From positions 27,266,335 to 27,330,334 of the forward strand of contig NC_088788.1 in the NCBI RefSeq assembly GCF_949628265.1: a stretch of 64,000 bases of DNA. Reading direction: 5' to 3'. A program made the translations under genes and the position numbers. Below the pieces are notes generated by a model that saw nothing but the letters and a program-made list of their open reading frames with translations, was not told the DNA's origin and did no database searches. Every line of letters starts with the position of its first letter. Positions within the stretch are counted from its first letter, which is position 1. Positions 11,326 to 23,169 of the stretch are shown piece by piece. Source of the stretch: Cloeon dipterum. Taxonomy: Eukaryota > Arthropoda > Insecta > Ephemeroptera > Baetidae.

Positions 11326-14280
11326 TGTGGTAGCGACTATTGACTCTAATTACGCTTGGTAGCGAGCGCAGAATGACTGGTAATTACAATACCTCCGCAA
11401 TTTTTACCTCTAATTGCACTTCGCTACCAAAGACATTTTCGCGCGAATTTTGAATTTTTGATCCATTATACACAACATAGCAAAATTTTACATCGTTTTG
11501 ATGATGGGAAGCAAGATTTTTATGCCATCTAGTGTAATCCTTGCAATTATTTCTACCCAATCTGCCCTATAGTGTAGTAGTATAGAGAAATTTCACGACC
11601 AATTAATTTCTTGGACTAAAAAGGCAATACTTCATCCAGAATCATTACTTTTGTTTACAATTAGATAAAAAATAATCTATTTCGTTCCCGACGTTCATGC
11701 ACACTCTGTGCTGAGTTGCAAAATATATAATTATTGAGCCAAAATCTCTTGAACACAGCAAATTGTTGTCGATGGATTTTAATGAAAATTTTGTTGCGTG
11801 AACTTTGCCCTAATTGAACTACAAAACAGTTGAGAAAACTCTGACTTTCCAATTTTTGCGGGTTTTGCGGGCGTTCAAATGTAAAAAAATCTGGGAATTT
11901 TGACTACTTCATAACTTTGCTCAGGGTAGTCATAGAACGAAAATTAAAAAACCGTATAACTCGACTCAACAAGGCAAACAACTTTTATGTTGACCTCAAA
12001 GTGGTAGGTCAAAGGTCAAGGACATAAAATTTGATTTTTTTTTATTTAAACTCAAATTTGAAAATGAATATATTGAAATTTTTTATTTTTTTCGTAGCCA
12101 TTATGTAGAACACAAAAAATTAAGTTTGGAATGTTAAAATTTGGAATGGCACTTTGCCTCATTTTTTAATAAAAAAATGAAAACTTCGAAAAACAAGGTT
12201 TTTCGAGGTTGGAAAAAAACGATGATCAACTAAATCTCGACTTCTAATCATCCGATTTTGAAAAACCACATACCGTTAGACTCGTCTCGACGTCCCCAAG
12301 TGCACTAAAGGGGTATGGAATCTACCAACCCCAACCCCTTTTTTAACCCCCTTAATAACGTGAAATTTAGAATTTTTCGTCCGTTTCAACACCTTAGCAC
12401 GACGTTGACGAGTAATTGTCTTCTTCAAACCAATTCAGATACTTAGTTCACTCAAAGACGAGTCAAATGGAACTTATTTTTTGTAAATAGGACCACCACA
12501 ACCTGAGATTCGGGTGTACAAAGTTTTTTTAATCGAGGCGGATGCAATAGAATGCTTGATGAGCACGAAATCTCGAATTCTGCACTAAATGGGTTGATGG
12601 TTCTGGGAAGCTAGAAGCCAAATATGGATATTTGGGGTCTCCATTTCTGTTGTCAGTGTCTCGGAAGTGGTTAAATTACAATTTTCCGAACAAAAATGGA
12701 TACAAAAATAAACGCGCTTGGGATGGGGTGTGTATTAGGGGTTGAATGGGATAGCACCCTTTAATCCCGAAAGGGATGTCAGGGCATGTTGAGTGGTGTG
12801 CTGTTTATTTTATAATTGCGACGAGATTTTTATTGCAGAATTCGAGATTTGGTGCTCATCAAGCATTTTATTGCATCCATCTCGATAAAAAAAAACTTTG
12901 TGCACCTGAATCTCAGGTTGTGGTGGTTCTATTTACAAAAAATAAGTTTCGTTTGACTCGTCTTTGATGTAACTAAGTAACTGAATTGGTTTGAAGAAGA
13001 CAATTACTCGTCAACGTCGTGCTAAGGTGTTGAAACGGACAAAAATGCTAAATTTCCCGTTATTGAGGGGATTAAAAGGGGGTAGGGGGTTGGTGGGTCC
13101 CATACCCCTTTAGTGCACTTGGGGATGTCAAGACGAGTCTAACGGTATGCGGTTTTTCAAAATCGGATGATTACAAGTCGAGATTTAGTCGATCAACGAT
13201 TTTTAGCAACCTCGAAAAACAAGATTTTTCGAAGTTTTCATTTTTTATTAAAAAATGAGGCAAATTGCCATTCCAAATTTTAACGTTTTTAGCTTCATTT
13301 TTTGTGCTCTACAAAATGGCTATGAAAAAAATAAAAAATTTCAATATATTCATTTTCAAATTTGAGTTTAAATTCAAAAAATTAATTTTTATGACCTTGA
13401 CCTTTGACCTACCACTTTGAGGTCAATGTAAAAGTTGTTTGCCTTGTTGAGACAAGCTTACAGGTTTTTAAATTTTTGTTCTAGAACCACCCTGAGCAAA
13501 GTTATGAAGTGCTCAAAATTCCCATATTTTGACATTTGAAGGCCCGTAAAACCCGCAAATTTTGGAAAGCCATTTTGTCGATCATACTGAGCCCTCCATA
13601 ATTGAAAATTTTTGAATGAAACAATTAGAAAAATATGAAAGAATGGAAAATAATTTTAACGCACTAATTAGGAACATATAATATATAAAATCGAAAAAAT
13701 ACTTCCTTGGAATGTTTTGAAAACTGAAATATTTTTTTCTGAGCATAAATACATATAGTGTGGACTCAGTTAAGTGTTCAGGTATTTTTTTTTGTGACTC
13801 AAGAAGAGCTGTTTTGGTAAGTCTTTTAATGAACGAAATTTTGGCAAATGCGTCGTCACTTATCGAACCTGAGGGCTTGATAATTCACCATCACAGTAGG
13901 TCCTTTATCCCTCAAATAATATTCCACGACATTATTGTTCATTACAACTAAAATTCGTGCGTGGAAGTCTACATTATTACGCGGTAACGAATTAAAAAAT
14001 AAAGCTGCCACAGATGTTGCCATGTTTGAGTGAGAATAGGCAACAGAAACGGGCCAATAGATAATCGGTAAGACACATGAAAATAACCGGATGATAATGT
14101 AGATTCATAATACCAAATATTATTTGTCCAACTTAAAGAGGATATTAATAAACCGGTTTTTTGTTGCTCCTGTAAAATCGATTTCTGTGCAGTTAGAGGT
14201 AAAAATTGCGGAGGTATTGTAATTACCAGTCATTCTGCGCTCGCTACCAAGCGTAATTAGAGTCAATAGTCGCTACCACA
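11326..14280. mobile_element. Inverted-repeat (foldback-like) element of about 2.95 kb
   Basis: The ends are 94-base inverted repeats: 11326-11419 pairs with 14187-14280 almost base for base, starting TGTGGTAGCGACTATTGACT. Between them lies a very long imperfect palindrome (separate entry). No open reading frame of transposase length is present, so this looks non-autonomous. The terminal repeats contain the motif GGTAGCGA twice on the left, a possible subterminal binding repeat. I found no clean target-site duplication at the outer edges. Either the real boundary lies elsewhere or the element is old. Confidence 0.8.
11840..13575. repeat. Long imperfect palindrome (arms about 735-745 bases)
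   Basis: The left arm, about 11840-12584, is the inverted copy of the right arm, about 12834-13575, around a 249-base loop. Matching landmarks: TTTGCGGGTTTT at the outer edges, GACCTCAAAGTGG, GGTCAAAGGTCAAGG, a stretch reading CCCAAGTGCACTAAAGGGGTATGG, GACGACGTTGACGAGTAAT-type sequence, and TCTCGAATTCTGCA at the inner edges. Pairing is continuous with scattered mismatches and small gaps. A transcript across it would fold into a long double-stranded hairpin. No protein-coding signal was seen in either arm. Confidence 0.85.
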
Positions 14281-17200
14281 ACGAAATTACTATTTACATT
14301 TCGTCCTCTCCTAAGTGAGAGCAGAACAAACAAGAGTGTCCAACCGCGACCATGATAAGCGCTGATTAAAATGGCAAGGTGTTAACTTAAAACATACAAG
14401 AGCCAATCGATGTTTAATGAAGCTCTTCTAGTGCATACTGATTTAAATTTAATTACATTTTGGTATTACCCTATTTAAGAGAGCTATTGTGCAAAGAACG
14501 ACTATCAGAAATTGACAGCATACACTGCTTAGCTATCAGAAAAATAGAAAGACTATGTACAAATATTATCAATTTTTCGACGCTTTTTATTGGTTATTTA
14601 TACCTCAGAGGTCATAACAAGTCTGAAATCCGTAGGGTTTAATACAAGCAGTAAAATGGTGAGTAACAACTAAATTGCTGGAAACAAAAAGATGACGGGA
14701 AGCAACTTTTTACTCGTAATCCTTTTCTTTTTTCACGAGCCGTTATCTATATGTTACGCTGCAACTGGGGTCATGTTTGCGGCTTTGCCAGGCGCCGCGA
14801 GAAAACAGCAGCTAACAATGAGGTCTCATGTTCTGTTTCGGCCAAGCTAAATGATTCTGAGTTTCAGTGCATGTGCTGTGCATACTACTGTCCCGCACTG
14901 ACTGAGTAAAACTATACATACATAAAATTCACTTGCGTTCTACTTGGCTACTAAAATATTTTGACTAAGAATGAATCCCAAAGGATATATATACAGTATA
15001 TATATATATTTAGTTGCTTGACTGATAGATTTACAAAATAAATCCTAAAAGTGTGTATTCACAACAAATTTTCTTAATCAATTTCATTTTGGGACTTTCA
15101 AAACAAATTTTATCGGATCACTTTTTTAACGGAGTCACATTGACCAAACAAATAGTAAATAAAATTTAAGTAAAAACAGGATAATCAGAAAACTTCGTTC
15201 AAAATAACATCCAAACTCAAGAAGAGTGCGCCTGCTCTAATACTTATGTAACGAGGATGTTTCAACAAGGTGTTAGTAGAATAACGGAAGTACTTCTCTT
15301 TCTTCATGGCCCATAGTAGAGTAATCCGAAAATATCATGCTTTGTAATTAATGTTGCCACGCAGAGTAATGTAGAATAAACAGTCCGTATCAACCAACCA
15401 GAGTGATCAGTCACTTCCAACTTTTACCCTCCAAGCGGCAATTGGCCGCACGGCCAGTTTTGTCCATAGGTGATTTTAATGCTTCCTTATTTTATTTTTA
15501 TTTTACTTACATATTCTATTCCAAATTGGTATCAAATTGTCGCACGTTTTCCCCGGTTAAAATTTATTAATTTGTTATCAGCTTGAACACGTACGAAAGT
15601 AATTTTTGCCACAACCATGACCATTTCCTTTTATGGTTTATCCCATACATTGAAACTTGAAAAACTTGAAATAGATAGAAGTACTTTACACAGAGATTTT
15701 ACTACGGCTACTCATTTAGGCAAACAAATAAGGAATGAGTGGCTCAGATTAAATTAATGGCAAAAAGTACAAAATTAAATCACCTAGTACGACTTTATTT
15801 TTCATTTCATACGGCTTTAAATTATATATACTGACAGATACAGGACTTGATTCCTAAACGTAACACAAGTTGTACGGATTTCGAGCAGTTGAAAGCTCAA
15901 AATTTAATTTAAGTCGCTTTTAAAAGACATCTATAACCTTCGCCAACATCAAAACTCTTACCCTTTTTATTTAAATAAAGGTTGTCAACCTTCATGTCTG
16001 TATGTCCAATAAGATTGGGCATTAAGTCAAGTAGCCAGTTTATCCTTTTTAAGTGCTGCGTGCGTCTTGCCAGTAAAGCTGAAACAAGCATAACTTTTTG
16101 CACGCTCCCAATCTGCCTTTAGGCCTTAATTTGAAAAGCAGCTTTTTATCGTCCCATCAACATGCTCACTCATTTTAATATGGCAAAAATCACGCTACAT
16201 TTATCAGAATTTGATTCCCACTTGATTTAAAAAAATTCTACCGTGTTATGGTTGATATGGCCTGTAGAAGTAAAGTATGATTCGCTCAAGTACAAATTTA
16301 CAACAAAATTCTGAGCACCGCTGGAATATGAAGCAATCGTGCGACGGCAGATAATCATCCGACGTAACAAGTGAAGCCATTTCAATATTCCGGCATCAAG
16401 TGCGTTGTATTGTTTGTCAAGGCCGATTCTCTTGTTGGAACACACAACTGCATAAGTGCAGTGACACGTCCCTTGAAAATTAGTTGTGACGTCGTGAAAA
16501 TTCACCACTTGTTCTAGTAAAAAATGATTTAGGAATGGCGAAATCATTAATATATAAAATTATCATAACGTATCCACTTGAATCCTGGCCGCTTACTTTT
16601 TAATATATATGCAGGAGGGAAAATCCAAACTTTTGCCAGTCTGACGTGAGGCAACCTAAGTTACATAATTTTATGGAGTGAGTTGGGGAAAACTTTCTAA
16701 ATACTCAGATTCAAATTTCAAAGGCAATGACTTTTCCTGTTGAAACTGATTGAAATCTGAACACGTCTATCACATTTTCTCCAAAAAATTATACCTATAT
16801 TTTAATTTAGTACATCCCCTTTGTTCTAATTATTTAATTTGGAATAGTCCAATTGAAATAAAACAATGTGATTTTTGCTGCTATCTTGTTAGGGGCTCTA
16901 TATACGGGTAAAATCATATTCGCCATTGGTCTAAATAAAATTTAAGCCAGCTGTAGCTAGCATTTCTATTGACTGTAGAGGCTATAACTCTAATCATCAA
17001 ACCCCAATCTAACGCTCTGGCATTTTTGTCAATGATTTGTAAGTGATAAGCACATTTATCTATTCTATTATATAACTAAATTCAATCAAATTGGATAAAA
17101 ATAAGGTCTGTTCTTCTTAATCATGCCTGACATAATTTAGTTATATTATATTATGTAACATTGGATGAATCCGTCGTTTTCATTTAATTCCATGCCGTGC

Positions 17201-18764
17201 TTTGTGGACTTACTCAACAGAAAGATAGGTGGGATTGCGCAAGACAAATCAATAAATTGCAAGTGCTCGCGTTTAATTTTTCCGCCCGCAACAGTAACGG
17301 ATTCATGGCGTGGGTAGACAAATCTAATTTTCCAGCCGCCCCGCCATCCTCGCTGATATTTCAATGTCATTGACTGACAATTCTTGTGCACTTGTAATCG
17401 ACTCCGACTCACTGGGTGTTCAGATAAGTGAAGACGCTCCAATCGGCACAAGCGAGAAAATAATAGTTTTTCCTTCTCGCCAACCCGATCAGTGGGTGCT
17501 TCGAACAATTGAGAATTGGCCGATTGGATTGTGTCAGTTTTGTGTCGCGGCAAATGTGCTCAAGGGCCCTTTGGACGGAAGGGTGTTCCTGTCAGTGCTA
17601 AGCGCGAGTGAAATCCCCGATCATATGCTTTTCAACTGGATTTTCCGCCGAATAATGACGTTTATGTACGTATTGGGGACTGGTGTGCACGCTTGATTTT
17701 GTTCACAATCATGACTCCGCAGCCGCATTGCAGACGCGTGCGCGCCATCCAGAGTGTCGCGACCATATTTCGGCAACGCTTTGCGAGATTTCCATGCAAA
17801 TTAGACATAGTTTGCAATTTTAATGCGCGACATTTTTTCTGCAGCTGTTTCGGTGCTAATATTCGCATTTGATGCAAACTTTTCTATTTATCCATTTTAT
17901 TTAAAAACAAAATTGATTTCAATAGCACTCTCATCTAATTATTTTATAATATAATTTCTTTGACGGAAACAAAAAACGTGGCTTGTGACTTTTTGTCTCT
18001 AAAAAAAGTGCAATGTATTATAGCGATGTAAACAAACGTACAAGTTTTTTTTGTCATAGTGGACCAAGTTTATTTCAAAATGTTTCTAAACATGACAAAA
18101 TAATGTGCATATACCATTTAATATTTTCAAGTTCAGCTCTTGAGTGACTTTCATGAAAATTGAAGCGATCACCGTCCTCTAGCGACCTTGTAGGATCACG
18201 CCACCCTAAAAATACATCGTCGCTCAGCTGCAATAGTCATGGCTATGTAAATATTTTATGGCTTCTCACTCTCGCGTTCTGTTCTGCTCTTAACTTTTTT
18301 ACCGACCGCCCGCTCGCTCGTGCTTGATCTTACTTAGCAGCAATCGATTATGCCCCCGTTGAGGTAAAGCTGCGTGCCAACTTTGCCCGTTTGCGGAGGT
18401 AAATATTTCTGCCGAAATGCCTAGCTCTCGTCGGCAGCAAGTTTTCGCCAAGTCAGCGTGCCCAATTGTCTCCGCTTGAGAACTTTAGTTTGATTGCTTT
18501 TCGCAGATTTCTAGCAAGTAACTTGGAACAGTTGAAGGGATTACTTGTCATGGCAATTGCGCAAACTTCTTCCTCGGGATTGGCTATCCGCCCGAGGAAG
18601 TTTGTAAAAAACTATGTGAATTTTCAGTAAACCCTCTTTGTGTCAAAAATGTAAATTCAACGGTGATTTATTTGATTGATGGGCTTAAAGTACATAGGCT
18701 TGCGAGCAATTGTCCAAGAGAGGGCATACAAGAATTTATCGACTGTTCTGTCACACGGGGATCA

Positions 18765-18768
<4 letters not shown>
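14281..18768. other. Non-coding stretch
   Basis: Mostly AT-rich DNA without a recognisable gene. A GC-richer section at about 17150-17800 has overlapping open frames of 110 to 135 codons on both strands. Neither has recognisable motifs or splice signals, so I do not call them. Confidence 0.4.

Positions 18769-18834
<66 letters not shown>
18769..18834. repeat. (AT)n microsatellite
   Basis: An uninterrupted TA dinucleotide run of about 65 bases. Such runs are length-variable, and the length here may be approximate in an assembly. Confidence 0.95.
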
Positions 18835-18838
<4 letters not shown>

Positions 18839-21800
18839 GAAAGCGCAAGTCTACTCTAAGGGAGAGGTTGTGTTTCTGCAAAAAATTTCCATCCCCTTGA
18901 CCCAGTTTGGCACGAGCAGAAGGAGAGGCTTTGATTTTTTGAAAAAGCCTTTCTCCTCCGCCAGTGGATGCATAAAATGCATGTGAATGCATGCGGCAGC
19001 ATGCACGAAAAGCGGGTCATGCACATGAAAGCTGCGGTAATCTGTTGCAAAATGCAGCACTGCCGCATCCCCTCTGTAAAGCGCGCGAGTGCAAACGGGG
19101 CGCGAGTGACGCATAAGCAGCCTTTCCGCTCACCCGTCGTCTAATTACTAGGGATGCAAAAGGTGCATTGCATTAAAGTGGCTTTACCTGGGTGCATTTA
19201 ACTTAAGGACACTCGACCGCCTCGGTTTGCTCGAATTAAACATAACTCAACAGGCGGCCTCTCTATCTCTCAAGATGCAGGGCTCTTTGCACCGCCGCCT
19301 TTTAACTACACACAACTTTTTGCTTTCCTCCTCTTCTTTCTTTGCACTGGTGCTGACAGTTGTGCGCCACACTCTTCCTTTGAGTTACAGCTGAGTCTTT
19401 CTTGACAATACTTCCAAGGGCACTTTCTTCATTTACTTTGCTTGTCAGTTTTAATTTCGCGCAAGATTTGAACTTCGTGCAGATTATATTACTTAAGAGG
19501 GCCTGTGGCTTAATTTCTTGATTAAAACAAAAAAATCTAAATTCCTACTGCCCTTCAATAAATCTCACATTTCTTTATATTTATGAATACGTTCAAAGAG
19601 TTTTATCACAACGCCTAGTTGTATACAAAATTTCCACGAATGCTTTGGCATACAAAACACGCGATTCGTGATTGGATTGAATCATTCCACCGCAAAATTC
19701 GGCACAGAGAACATTCTATTATCGTTTCACAAGGAACAACCATTATTTTCCTCTTTTGAGCCTGCCGCTGGCATTGGGGCTGCGGATCCACAGGGCTGCT
19801 ATTTCGCAACCGCGCCTAGCGCCTTTCCCAGCAATGCCGTTGTTTCAAATCGGCCTGGTTATGCAACCCCCGCGACGTGCGTGCCAAACGGGAAGCTAAT
19901 GTAACATTCAAGGGGAGATACTCGCTGTTGCTCTTCTTTAGAAGTGCTCCGCGGCACGGAAACATTTGTTGTGTTGTCTAAACTCAACATTCCAAATAAA
20001 ATGAGGGCAACTGAAAAAAAAACAAGAATAACGAGCTGCCTTTTTTCAGCGCAACACAATTTGACATGTTGACGGATTGCAAAACGTCAAGACAAAACCA
20101 TGAACCATTCAAGCCAATTTGCAGAAAAAAAGAATAAGAATATTCTGTAAAAATTGTCCTTTTATTATTATCAATTTAAAATTGAATATGATATATCACA
20201 ATTAAACCTTTGAAGTGGAAACTGACAACCTCATTGAATCTGCCATACGCACTGAATTGGATCAACTTTGATGTTAATGCAAAAAGCCAATAAATCGTGG
20301 GAAGATGAATGTGTTTGTGTGAGTAGTAAAGGCGTTGCGTTCCAGCCCATAAAATAAATCACTTCAACGTTTTGTTCGCACGTGAGGTGTGCTGGCGCCG
20401 GGCTTTGCGCATTTATTCTGCAACCAACGGAGGAAAAAATTTGCTCGGCATTAATCATTTTGCCGTTCAATCAATACACGACGTGAGTGGTAGTAAATCA
20501 GACGATTTAGTTACGAAGTGCCATCAATTACGGGAAAAGCAATATATTTTCCAGGCGACGAGAGTAGCAACAATAAAATCTCAGAAAGAGATAACTTGCG
20601 TGAGCATTTCACGGGCAAAATCGTAAAGCGCACGGCTAACCAACGATAATTTACTTCATTCTATGGATCAATATTTGGCCAGTCCTGGGCTTTACTGCCT
20701 TGCATCACGAAACAATGCTTCCGTCTAAGTTCAATGAATTAGCTATACAACTTGATTGCGGTGACTGACATTGATGTTGTAACTAATTCACGAAGTGAAG
20801 GTTTGTTCGTATAAAGTCTACGCCTGCTTCTGAGATTCAAGAATCAGTTTCCAATTGTATTGTTTCTGTAGCTCTCGTAAATTAGAGGCTCACGAAACTT
20901 AAAATAAACTTTGCATTCCTCTGGGTCAACGAACGTTTAAATGACTTGGCGCAGCTCCCTTTTCGGGACCACTTATCAAGATTTTTTTATTTACAAATTA
21001 AACATTTCGGCTGGCAACAACTTTAAAAAAGATAAGCTTTGTGTTTGGTTATTGTCATAAAATAGTAATTGTTTATTTGGAGCTGATTTTCAAAGAGTCA
21101 ACAACTCACTAGAAAAAAATTACTAGGATTTTCTATTTAGTCCGGGTGCTTTTGTCGAAGGCAGACAAAAGCGTAATAGTGCGTGATTTGTCTTTCGTTT
21201 CAACCAAAGTTCCCCGTACGGAAGCGTGCTAGTATAGTGGTTCTTCTTTTGCACTTAAGCGGTGTTATCAAGACACGATTCGCATACCTACCAAAGAACT
21301 TGGTCTCAAGTATTCTTATGAGCGCCACTGTATATATAAAATATCTGAAGCGTCACACTATTGAAATGTGATACGACTGACCCCTTTTCCTGGAGTTAAA
21401 ATGGCATACATTTACTTGATGCTCTGCTAATTCAATGAATATGCAAAGTATAAGTTTTACTACTCTCAGTGGAGACAGTTATTTTTTATATTCAAGAAGC
21501 GCTTTTAAATTTTTGAAATCCTTTCCATTCTGTTTAATCAGCCCCTGCAAAACGATCATTCGCTTCGCAACACGTTTCGCCAGTCGCCGCCTGCAGTTCT
21601 CCGCCCTTTGCCTGTCTTTCAAACAGTCATTAGTGCTTGGACCAGTGCCTAATCCGAAACGCAGCTTAGTTTTACGCCCATATCGCGAAATTATCGCCGT
21701 GGTCCGAACGGCTTAGTCACAATGCCCGCTAGAATGCGGTGGCGTTCAGTTTTATTCGGCCGCCGCGTGTACCTGCGGCCGAAAATAGTCGCTGGACCGC

Positions 21801-21860
21801 ATCAAAAGGCAGCGGCACTAGTTCAATGTTGTCGTAATAAAAAGAAAGAGAGACACGGCC
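18835..21860. other. Non-coding stretch
   Basis: No gene recognised. It contains GC-richer blocks (about 18850-19140 and 19740-19900) separated by AT-rich DNA. It would be intronic if the candidate exon at 8013 belongs to the transporter gene. Confidence 0.4.
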
Positions 21861-21899
21861 GCGCAGCTATTTATGTAAATTTGTGAGTGCGCGCGTTGT

Positions 21900-22277
21900 C
21901 CGCCGCGCTCAGTTTTCGCGGAGTCATCTGTCCGTCGGCTGATTGTGAGCTCCTCTCGTTCTCGCTCCTCCGTGAATTCGACACCCGCATGGTATGGCAT
22001 CGGATTCGCGAATTTGCCATCTACTCTCCCGCTCTATTTTTGATCGCCCGGGTGAAAATGGAAACTCACTCGTACGTTTTCAATCGGGTCGGCTTGACAG
22101 ACAATCCTCTAGCTCAGAGATATTCCCACGAAATCATTTCAGTTACGCTTCGTTTGCTCAGGTCACGGGTGCGAATGAGAGGACGCGCAGCAGCCGCAAT
22201 AATTGTTGTGTCAAAGTTGTTGCGTCGCCGCGAATATCACGGACGACCAAAAGCACTTTTCCTTGGGTCGGTCGGCC
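21900..22277 (+). other. Candidate non-coding first exon and promoter of the transporter gene
   Basis: A GC-rich block of about 400 bases ends in a consensus donor, GGCCAG|GTAGGCAA, at 22278. A TCAGTT initiator-like sequence lies at 21909-21914. The open frames in it do not join the transporter in the required phase, so it would act as untranslated leader, with translation starting at the in-frame ATG 23273. The two candidate first exons (8.0 and 22.0 kb) could be alternative promoters. Inference only. Confidence 0.3.
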
Positions 22278-23169
22278 AGGTAGGCAATCATAAAAAACGC
22301 ACTTTGAGGAGGCACCTCTTGTTCTTGTAATTAGAGCGAGTTGCGCCCTCTCCCTACCTCCCCTTAACAATGTGTGTCGCCTGCTTGCAGAGGTCAAGGT
22401 CAATCTGTGCGGTGGCGGCTCAATTAATTTCCAACGCCAGCAACCGCCGACAGGCTTTTGTTATAGTTTTAATTGTACCCCATCAGCTATCCCAGGAGGG
22501 AAATGACGAAGATTGCAATTAAGCTGGCTCAAGTGCGGAAATTAATCACGCCAAATCCTTTCTCTCCCTGTGCATTAGAGTTTCCTTTTACAAACGAACA
22601 CTGCACAAGATTGAACTGACTTATTTCTATAGTGGAGATTGGTTCAATAAAGTTTATAACCGCAGTGGCAAACGATTATTGCTAACTTCTGTCCTCAATT
22701 TAATTTTATTTAGATTATTTATTTTTAATGTTATGCTTAAATCAGGCCATTGAACTAATAAGATTGATTATACTTGGCCACTTTACATTAATCGTACATA
22801 GTTACATTAAGAGGTCATTCAAAAACCCATCAATTAAGAGCTGTAAATAAATATCATGAACGTATCTGATCATTGAATCACAATTTGTGATCAACTGTTA
22901 CAAATCTTTTATCTTATCTCTGCGCTTTCATAGACATTATCGGATTTTATAGTACGAGCGCCACGAGAATTTACAATCGGGTCTTTTACTGCTCTTCACT
23001 TGAAGGGTTGACACCTCTATAGTGTTGGCGGATCTGCGAAGATCCACATTGTCATTCCTTCTGCGTAGTCATGTTGATTTTTGAAATTTTCAACTCCAAA
23101 GTCAATCGAGAGTGTGTGCGATTGATGTTCGGCATCCTTGAATTAATCAGTCATTTTCGGTGATTGCAG

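Noticed and set aside
14613-14657. Possible small exon between CCTCAG and ATG|GTGAGT, phase-compatible with the exon at 6849
   Set aside because: Only 15 codons, ordinary composition, nearly 8 kb away. Such matches are expected by chance.
17146-17696. Overlapping 110- and 135-codon frames on opposite strands
   Set aside because: They lie in a GC-richer block with few stops. There are no motifs, no splice context and no agreement on strand.
18676-19114. Open frames through the (AT)n tract
   Set aside because: The Tyr-Ile repeats are only translation of the microsatellite.
21887-22330. 147-codon plus-strand frame
   Set aside because: It does not join the transporter in the required phase at the consensus donor 22278. 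It is better explained as GC-rich untranslated leader.
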